DNA of 10,971 nt. It comes from Bacteroidales bacterium (lineage in GTDB: Bacteria > Bacteroidota > Bacteroidia > Bacteroidales > Bacteroidaceae). Both the position numbers and the translations under genes were made by a program. Shown piece by piece: positions 6,088 through 10,971 of the stretch. Below the pieces are notes generated by a model. The model was not told where the DNA came from. It searched no databases and saw only the letters and a program-made list of their open reading frames with translations. The stretch is taken from contig SFCY01000078.1 in NCBI GenBank assembly GCA_004558865.1, positions 1 through 10,971 on the forward strand, given 5' to 3'. Position 1 is the first letter of the stretch, and every line of letters starts with the position of its first letter.

Positions 6088-7280
6088 CCGATATGATTGA
6101 GATTACAAACAAAGTTTATTACGTTGGTGTCAACGACCGCGTCAAGGCCCTCTTCGAGGGCTTGTGGCCATTGCCTTCAGGGGTGAGCTATAACTCTTAT
6201 CTGATAGACGACGAAAAGGTGTGCCTCATCGACACCGTTGAGGTGGACTTCTTCATGCAGTTCCTGGAGCGGCTGCGTGAGGTGCTGGGCGACAGGCCCA
6301 TCGACTATGTGGTCATCAACCACATGGAGCCCGACCACAGCGGATCGCTGTCACTGCTGCGCAAGTATTATCCCAATGTGAAGGTGGTGGGCAACAAGAA
6401 GACTTTCGACATGCTCCACGGCTTCTACCATATCGACGACAACATGCTCGAGGTGAAGAATGGCTCCAAGCTCTCCCTGGGCCGGCATGAGCTGCAGTTC
6501 TACCTCACTCCTATGGTGCACTGGCCCGAGACCATGATGACCTACGACAGCACCGACGCCATCCTCTTCAGCGGCGATGCCTTCGGCTGCTTCGGGGCAC
6601 TTAACGGCGGCATCCTCGACAGCGAGATCAACACCGACTGGTGCTGGCTGGAGATGACGCGCTACTACAGCAACATCGTGGGCAAGTATGGCGTGCCCGT
6701 GCAGAACGCGCTGAAGAAGTTGGGCGCGCTGAGGCTCGACTATATCTGCTCCACCCATGGCCCCGTGTGGCACGACCACATAGCCCGCGTGGTGGAGATG
6801 TATGACCGCATGTCGCGCTACGAGACCCAGCCGGGACTTGTCATCTGCTACGGCACCATGTATGGCAACACCGAGCGCATGGCCGAGCACATCGCCAGGG
6901 CCGCCTCGCAGGCTGGAGTGAAGGACATCGTGATGTACAACGTGTCCACGCGGCACCATTCGTTCATCCTGCGCGACATCTTCCGCTTCCGCGGACTCAT
7001 CGTTGGCGCGCCTACCTACAACTCCGGCCTCTACCACGAGATGGACGTGCTGCTGCAGGAGGTGGCCAACCGCGACATCAAGAACCACCTCTTGGGATGG
7101 TTCGGCTCCTACAGCTGGGCAGGAAAGGCCGTGAAGAAGATTGGCGAGTGGAACGAGCGCGCCATCCACTTTGAGCCTGTAGGTGATCCCGTGGAGATGA
7201 AGCAGGGTCTCAACAGCGATGTCGTTGCCCGTTGCGAGGCACTGGGCAAGGCTATGGCAAGCAAGCTGCTCAAGGCATGA
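6084..7280 (+). CDS. fprA: FprA-type (class A) flavodiiron protein
   Basis: Flavodiiron proteins reduce O2 to water or NO to N2O and protect anaerobes from oxygen and nitrosative stress. The 398 residues have the two class A domains. The N-terminal beta-lactamase-like domain holds the diiron ligands: His80, Glu82, Asp84 and His85 in NHMEPDHSG, His146 in MVHWPE, Asp165 in SGDAFG and His225 in STHGPVW. The C-terminal flavodoxin domain starts near 251, with the FMN phosphate loop YGTMYGNTERMA at about 256-267 and APTYN further on. No fused rubredoxin or reductase domain follows, so electrons must come from a separate partner not in this window. The start at 6084 overlaps the kinase stop (ATGA); an ATG nine bases later (6093) is an alternative. 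It overlaps the LOG gene by four bases. Confidence 0.95.
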   Translation: MTDMIEITNKVYYVGVNDRVKALFEGLWPLPSGVSYNSYLIDDEKVCLIDTVEVDFFMQFLERLREVLGDRPIDYVVINHMEPDHSGSLSLLRKYYPNVKVVGNKKTFDMLHGFYHIDDNMLEVKNGSKLSLGRHELQFYLTPMVHWPETMMTYDSTDAILFSGDAFGCFGALNGGILDSEINTDWCWLEMTRYYSNIVGKYGVPVQNALKKLGALRLDYICSTHGPVWHDHIARVVEMYDRMSRYETQPGLVICYGTMYGNTERMAEHIARAASQAGVKDIVMYNVSTRHHSFILRDIFRFRGLIVGAPTYNSGLYHEMDVLLQEVANRDIKNHLLGWFGSYSWAGKAVKKIGEWNERAIHFEPVGDPVEMKQGLNSDVVARCEALGKAMASKLLKA

Positions 7281-7819
7281 AGATAGGTGTCTTCTGTTCG
7301 GCCAACAACAATATCGCCGCAGAGTATTTCGCCGCTGCCCGCCAGTTGGGCCAGTGGATCGTGGAGAAGAAGCACACGCTCATCTTCGGCGGCACCAACA
7401 GCGGGCTCATGGAGTGCATCGGCCAGACGGTGCACCAAGGCGGGCGATTGGCCATTGGGGTGATACCCGACATTGTGGAACGCGGGTCGAGGCGGAGCGA
7501 CAGCGTGGACGTGGACATTCCCTGCGGCTCGCTCTCGCAGCGCAAGGACCTGATGATGGGCCAGAGCGACGTGATGGTGGCGCTGCCAGGGGGCATCGGC
7601 ACGCTCGACGAGGTGTTCTCCGTGGCATCGTCAAACACCATTGGCTACCACAACAAGCGTGTCATCATCTATAATGTAAACGGATTCTGGAATCCCCTCA
7701 TCGACTTGCTCGACTATCTGCAGCGCAACAGGATGATTCGAGGCGACTACCATAACCAGCTGCCCATAGCCAACACCTTCGGCGAGCTGACGAGACTCAT
7801 CGAGGAAGCAGCGGGATAG
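7277..7819 (+). CDS. LOG-family protein (TIGR00730-like nucleotide phosphoribohydrolase)
   Basis: LOG ("lysine decarboxylase-like") proteins have a Rossmann fold and hydrolyse nucleoside 5'-monophosphates, in some cases cytokinin ribotides, to base and ribose 5-phosphate. The 180 residues match the family. The catalytic/phosphate motif PGGxGTxxE is intact as PGGIGTLDE at 104-112, and the conserved Arg-Lys is at 89-90, with Met94 following. The first glycine motif, usually GGGxxGLMG, is divergent: FGGTNSGLMECI at 37-48. The names decarboxylase and cytokinin activator should not be taken literally here, because the natural substrate in Bacteroidota is not known to me. The ATG overlaps the flavodiiron stop by four bases, so the two are probably translationally coupled. 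It is the last gene before the hairpins and terminator at 7852-7945. Confidence 0.9.
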   Translation: MKIGVFCSANNNIAAEYFAAARQLGQWIVEKKHTLIFGGTNSGLMECIGQTVHQGGRLAIGVIPDIVERGSRRSDSVDVDIPCGSLSQRKDLMMGQSDVMVALPGGIGTLDEVFSVASSNTIGYHNKRVIIYNVNGFWNPLIDLLDYLQRNRMIRGDYHNQLPIANTFGELTRLIEEAAG

Positions 7820-7851
7820 GGCTTGTCGCTAATGCGCCAGCCATCATAATG

Positions 7852-7903
7852 TCCCCGCCGCAGAAGCTGCAAGCCCTGCGGGGGGAGACATTCTTTTGTC
7901 TCC
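7852..7903 (+). other. Two adjacent, partly competing stem-loops
   Basis: The first stem pairs 7852-7863 with 7876-7886: TCCCC and CCGCAG on one side, CTGCGG and GGGGA on the other, 11 pairs with one bulged G at 7857. The second pairs GGAGACA at 7884-7890 with TGTCTCC at 7897-7903 around a six-base loop. The stems share 7884-7886, so both cannot form completely at once. No T run follows either, so they do not look like an intrinsic terminator on their own. They may protect the 3' end of the kinase-fprA-LOG mRNA or act with the hairpin at 7922-7939. Confidence 0.55.
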
Positions 7904-7921
7904 GTCAATTCATTGTCCGCT

Positions 7922-7945
7922 ATGGAAGCTTGGTTCCATTTTTTT
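7922..7945 (+). terminator. Probable Rho-independent terminator of the kinase-fprA-LOG cluster
   Basis: ATGGAA (7922-7927) and TTCCAT (7934-7939) form a six-pair stem with a GCTTGG loop, followed at once by seven T residues (7939-7945) and further pyrimidines. The geometry is right but the stem is short and AT-rich, so termination may be partial, letting some transcription reach the DUF2851 gene. It lies about 100 bases past the LOG stop and just before the candidate promoter at 7979. Confidence 0.5.
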
Positions 7946-7978
7946 CTTTCTCGCACACCATAGTTCAGAATATTTTAT

Positions 7979-7986
7979 TAACTTTG
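7979..7986 (+). promoter_or_regulatory. Candidate -7 box for the DUF2851-thioesterase-dprA cluster
   Basis: TAACTTTG at 7979-7986 matches the Bacteroidota -7 consensus TAnnTTTG and is followed by C, as at the other promoter-like sites. The expected TTTG about 20 bases upstream (near 7955) is absent, so this is a half-match. Transcription would start near 7992, about 25 bases before the ATG at 8017. Its place after a terminator-like hairpin and before a co-directional gene set supports it. Confidence 0.5.
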
Positions 7987-8016
7987 CTTGCTACAATACC
8001 AACAACCTGTTGCGCT

Positions 8017-9324
8017 ATGGAAGAACTCATACACTATTGCTGGCAACATAAGCTGTTTCCGCTCGCACCCCTTTGCACGACCGACGGCCGAAGTGTGGAG
8101 GTGATAGACACTGGACTGCACAATTCCCACGCAGGCCCCGACTTCTTCAATGCGAAGCTGAAAATCGACGGCATGCTGTGGGTGGGGAATGTGGAAATCC
8201 ACGACAAGGCAAGCGACTGGTATCTGCACGGCCACGACAAGGATCCCAACTATGACAGCGTGATTCTCCATGTGGTGGGCAAGGTCGACGCTGAGGCTCG
8301 CACCATGAACGGAGTGGTCTTGCCCCAGCTCAGGTTGCGGGTGCCCGAGCAGGTGAGCCACAACTATGAGGAGCTGCTGCGCACTGAAAGCTACCCGCCG
8401 TGCTACAGAATCATTCCCCAGCTCTCCAAGCTGATGCTCCATTCCTGGATGTCGGCCATGGAGACGGAGCGGCTGGAGCGCAAGACCGACGACATCGTGA
8501 GGCGGGTGGACCAGTGCGGAGGGTCGTGGGAGGGAGCCTACTTCGTCACGCTGGCCCGCAACTTCGGCTTTGGCACCAACAGCGAAGCCTTTGAGCAGTG
8601 GGCGCTCAATCTTCCGCTTGACAAGGTGGGCCATCATCGCGACGACATCTTCCAGATAGAGGCCATCTTCATGGGGCAGGCCGGACTGCTCTCGGAGGAG
8701 ATTCTGCCCGAGCGCTACCGCCAGTCGGCCCACGAGGAAGGATATTTCGACAGGCTGCGCGACGAATACCAATATATGGCACATAAGTTCCAGCTCCATC
8801 CCATGGACTGGAAGCTGTGGCGATTCTTGAGGCTGCGGCCGCAAAACTTCCCCTATATCCGCATCGCCCAGTTGGCCACACTCTACTACCGCCGCCAGAC
8901 AGGGCTGGGAGAACTCGTGGAGCAGGAGTCGGTGAAGGACGCCGTCGGATTGCTGCAGACCGAGGTGACGCCCTATTGGCGCACCCACTACATGTTTGGC
9001 GAGCCGGGTCCGAAGAGCGGCAAGCGCCTCTCCGCGTCCTCTGCCAACCTGCTCCTCGTCAACACGGTGGTGCCGACGCTCTTCGCCTACGGCCGGCACA
9101 AGGACGACGACCGCCTATGCCAGCGTGCCTTCGACTTCCTTGAGACGCTGAAGGCCGAGGACAACAGCATCGTGAGGATGTGGCAGGGCTGTGGGCTCAC
9201 TGTGGACAACGCGGGCGACAGTCAGGCCCTGATTCAGCTCAAAAGGGAATACTGCGACAAGCGCGAGTGCATACGCTGCCGCATCGGTTACGAATATCTC
9301 AAAGGAAAATCTTTCTCGATATGA
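8017..9324 (+). CDS. DUF2851 family protein, function unknown
   Basis: I recognise this 435-residue protein as DUF2851, an uncharacterised family common in Bacteroidota. The N-terminal part has the family's strongest conservation: HAGPDFFNAKL at 38-48, GNVEIH at 57-62, SDWYLHGHDKDPNYD at 66-80 and SVILHVV at 81-87. A middle helical region contains FGFGTNSEAFEQW. The C-terminus carries clustered cysteines: Cys392, then Cys413, Cys418 and Cys421 in YC-x4-C-x2-C, which could hold a metal or an iron-sulfur cluster. The PD...ExH pattern of the N-terminal part recalls PD-(D/E)xK nucleases, but that is only my inference. The start at 8017 fits the family opening MEELIHYCWQHKLFP. An open extension upstream to 7849 crosses the terminator and promoter and is rejected. 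Its stop overlaps the thioesterase ATG. Confidence 0.88.
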   Translation: MEELIHYCWQHKLFPLAPLCTTDGRSVEVIDTGLHNSHAGPDFFNAKLKIDGMLWVGNVEIHDKASDWYLHGHDKDPNYDSVILHVVGKVDAEARTMNGVVLPQLRLRVPEQVSHNYEELLRTESYPPCYRIIPQLSKLMLHSWMSAMETERLERKTDDIVRRVDQCGGSWEGAYFVTLARNFGFGTNSEAFEQWALNLPLDKVGHHRDDIFQIEAIFMGQAGLLSEEILPERYRQSAHEEGYFDRLRDEYQYMAHKFQLHPMDWKLWRFLRLRPQNFPYIRIAQLATLYYRRQTGLGELVEQESVKDAVGLLQTEVTPYWRTHYMFGEPGPKSGKRLSASSANLLLVNTVVPTLFAYGRHKDDDRLCQRAFDFLETLKAEDNSIVRMWQGCGLTVDNAGDSQALIQLKREYCDKRECIRCRIGYEYLKGKSFSI

Positions 9325-9737
9325 TGAAAACAGACTATATCTTCACCACCAAGATGGAGGTGAGAGACTATGAGTGCGACATCCAGGGCATTGTGAACAA
9401 CGCCCGCTATCTGCACTATTGCGAGCACACGCGCCATCGCTTCATGCGCCAAGAGGGACTGAGCTTCGCCGAGATGCACGCACGGGGCATCGACTCGGTC
9501 GTGGCCCGGATGTACCTGGAATACAAGGTGCCACTGCGCTGCGACGATGTCATCGTCTCGCGCATGGGGCTGGTCAAGCAAGGACTGCGCTACATCTTCG
9601 TACACGACCTCTACCGTGAGAGCGACAACAGGCTCTGCTTCCACTGTGAGGCCACGTTGGTATGCCTCGTCGACGGGCGGCTCGCTCGCTGCGACGAGTA
9701 TGACCGCGCCTTTGGCAAATATCTCACCAACCAATGA
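9321..9737 (+). CDS. Acyl-CoA thioesterase, YbgC/4HBT hotdog family
   Basis: This 138-residue protein has the single hotdog domain of the 4-hydroxybenzoyl-CoA thioesterase group, which hydrolyses acyl-CoA thioesters and usually acts as a tetramer in the cytoplasm. The N-terminal signature VRDYECDIQGIVNNARYLHY at 14-33 aligns with the usual VRyyDtDxxGvVyhanYlry, with Asp20 at the catalytic aspartate position and Glu35 shortly after. YLEYKVPLRCDD and CEATLVCLVDG fit the later strands. The acyl chain preferred cannot be read from sequence. Start is ATGATG: 9321 overlaps the DUF2851 stop by four bases, and 9324 (one residue shorter) is equally possible. The stop overlaps the dprA ATG. Its role beside dprA and DUF2851 is not evident. 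Confidence 0.9.
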   Translation: MMKTDYIFTTKMEVRDYECDIQGIVNNARYLHYCEHTRHRFMRQEGLSFAEMHARGIDSVVARMYLEYKVPLRCDDVIVSRMGLVKQGLRYIFVHDLYRESDNRLCFHCEATLVCLVDGRLARCDEYDRAFGKYLTNQ

Positions 9738-10870
9738 CCCACGACACGAAGGAGACCATCTCCATGATGGTGCTCACGCGAGTGGGCTACTTCAACCTCG
9801 CAGGCGTCCGCGAGCTGTACGACCGTGCAGGCTCCGCCACCACCTTGATGGATCACCGCTTGGACGTGCGCGAGGTTGTGCCGGATGCCTCAGACAAACT
9901 TGTTGAGCGTCTGCGCGACTGCGACGACCACATCCGGCGTGCCGAGGAAGAGTTGGAGTGGACACAGCGGCATGGCGTGAGCGTGCTGTGCTTGGGCGAC
10001 GACTGCTACCCTTATCGGTTGGCGCAGTGCCAGGATGCCCCTCTCGTACTATATTATAAAGGTACGGCCAATCTCAACCAGATGCGTGTCGTCAGCATCG
10101 TGGGCACACGCCGCTGCACAGTCTATGGCCAGGACTTGGTGCGCCGATTCATGGCCGATTTCCGTAGCCATTGCGGCAACAAGCTCCTCGTGGTGAGCGG
10201 GCTGGCATACGGAGTAGACATCATGGCCCACCGCAGTGCGCTGGAGCAGGGTTTTGAGACTGTCGGCGTGCTGGCCCACGGACTCGACGAACTCTATCCG
10301 CCCCGCCACCGCGACACGGCCAGGCAGATGGTGGGGCAGGGCGGACTGCTGACTGAGTATATGACACGCACCAATGCCGACAAGGTGAACTTTGTGCGCC
10401 GCAACCGCATCGTGGCGGGAATGTGCGATGCCACAATCCTCGTGGAGAGCGCCTCGCATGGCGGTGGGCTCATCACCTGTGGCATTGCGCAGAGCTATGA
10501 CCGCGAGGTGTTTGCCTTTCCCGGCAGTGTGGGATTGCAATACAGTGAGGGTTGCAACAACCTTATCCGCAAGAATGGAGCCACGCTCATCACTTCGGCG
10601 ATGGATTTCGCAGAGTCAATGGGGTGGCAGGACAATAGCTTGTTGGAGCGAGCGCAGCGCCAAGGCATCGAGCGCTCGCTGTTTCCCGACCTCACGCCCG
10701 ACCAACAGCGCATTGTTGACGTGTTGCGAAAGACCAACGACGTGCAGCTGAACATACTTTCCAATATGACGGGCTTGCCAGTCGGCAAGGTGTCCTCCGA
10801 GATGTTTGAGCTTGAGCTGAAAGGCGTGGCCCGCTCCTTGGCGGGTGCAGTCTGCCATTTGATTGGATAG
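9734..10870 (+). CDS. dprA: DNA processing protein DprA (Smf)
   Basis: DprA binds incoming single-stranded DNA during natural transformation and loads RecA onto it. It is also widespread in bacteria not known to be competent. The 378 residues show an N-terminal helical, SAM/HhH-like part (about 1-75), then the Rossmann core. In the core are SIVGTRRCTVYG at 121-132, SGLAYGVDIMAHRSAL at 155-170, GGLLTEYM at 203-210, NFVRRNRIVAGM at 219-230 (usually FPxRNRxIAGL), SHGGGLIT at 241-248, and EVFAFPGSV at 258-266. A C-terminal winged-helix domain spans about 318-378 (LTPDQQRIVDVL...VGKVSSEMFELELKGV). Length is typical. The start at 9734 overlaps the thioesterase stop (ATGA); an alternative Met pair lies at residues 11-12. 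It is the last gene of this cluster. No clear terminator follows in the 101 bases left. Confidence 0.95.
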   Translation: MTHDTKETISMMVLTRVGYFNLAGVRELYDRAGSATTLMDHRLDVREVVPDASDKLVERLRDCDDHIRRAEEELEWTQRHGVSVLCLGDDCYPYRLAQCQDAPLVLYYKGTANLNQMRVVSIVGTRRCTVYGQDLVRRFMADFRSHCGNKLLVVSGLAYGVDIMAHRSALEQGFETVGVLAHGLDELYPPRHRDTARQMVGQGGLLTEYMTRTNADKVNFVRRNRIVAGMCDATILVESASHGGGLITCGIAQSYDREVFAFPGSVGLQYSEGCNNLIRKNGATLITSAMDFAESMGWQDNSLLERAQRQGIERSLFPDLTPDQQRIVDVLRKTNDVQLNILSNMTGLPVGKVSSEMFELELKGVARSLAGAVCHLIG

Positions 10871-10872
10871 TA

Positions 10873-10914
10873 TGTGAGTTGGTGAGTTTGTAAGTTTTGT
10901 GAGTTGGTGAGTTT
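10873..10914. repeat. Short GTGAGTT-type repeats after dprA
   Basis: TGTGAGTTGGTGAGTTT is present at 10873-10889 and again at 10898-10914, a 25-base period. Within it the heptamer GTGAGTT (once GTAAGTT) recurs five times at spacings of 8-9 bases. I recall similar short runs in intergenic DNA of other Bacteroidota. The number of units could vary by slippage. A small CTTGC/GCAAG hairpin follows at 10952-10967, with no T run before the window ends. Confidence 0.8.
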
Positions 10915-10971
10915 TTGTTAGGGACCGCGCCAGCCTGTTTTCATGGTTTTTCTTGCTGTGATGCAAGCCTG

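Noticed and set aside
6351..7169. Minus-strand frame of 272 codons opposite fprA
   Set aside because: The plus strand encodes all flavodiiron ligands; the antisense frame is rich in Val, Ala and His and has no family features.
7849..8016. 56-codon N-terminal extension of the DUF2851 protein
   Set aside because: It would be translated through the terminator hairpin and the promoter box; the family begins at MEELIHYCWQ.
7978..9099. Minus-strand frame of 373 codons opposite the DUF2851 gene
   Set aside because: Antisense shadow; the plus strand has conserved DUF2851 motifs and ATGA coupling to its neighbour.
1..10971. Defence, phage, mobile or CRISPR system
   Set aside because: Every substantial gene is assigned to a housekeeping or widespread family. 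No spaced repeat array, transposase, integrase or toxin-antitoxin pair was seen.

Overview
The window looks like a housekeeping stretch of a Bacteroidota chromosome, most likely Prevotella or a close relative. Three things point there. Promoter-like sites match the Bacteroidota form (TTTG, about 20 bases, TAnnTTTG). Starts lack clear Shine-Dalgarno sequences. The YbeY, DusB, M16 peptidase, flavodiiron and DUF2851 proteins have Bacteroidota-type sequences. The genus is inferred from remembered sequence character, not from a search. Coding DNA is G/C-rich at third codon positions, which opens long antisense ORFs; the short spacers are AT-rich. No tRNA, rRNA, CRISPR array, insertion sequence or prophage gene was seen.

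Left part, minus strand (about 156-4865). Reading right to left there is an M16 zinc peptidase (3415-4653) with its own promoter, a 211-base gap, and then a tight cluster dusB, ruvB, coaD, ybeY with gaps of 44, 12 and 10 bases. The cluster ends at a strong intrinsic terminator (156-186). It joins tRNA modification, Holliday-junction migration, coenzyme A synthesis and 16S rRNA maturation. The promoter-like box before dusB lies only 8 bases from the start codon.

Middle, plus strand (5025-7945). A 498-base divergent spacer (4654-5151) carries promoters facing both ways. Then come a PfkB-family sugar kinase, an FprA-type flavodiiron protein and a LOG-family nucleotide hydrolase, joined by four-base ATGA overlaps. 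After them lie two stem-loops and a probable weak terminator.

Right part, plus strand (7979-10870). A second promoter-like box precedes a DUF2851 protein, a hotdog-fold thioesterase and dprA, again joined by ATGA overlaps. The window closes with an AT-rich spacer made of GTGAGTT-like short repeats.

No clear new system is present. The best leads are the DUF2851 protein, which has a PD...ExH pattern and a C-terminal cysteine cluster and is co-transcribed with the DNA-uptake gene dprA; the possible leaderless start of dusB; and the structured leader of the M16 gene.
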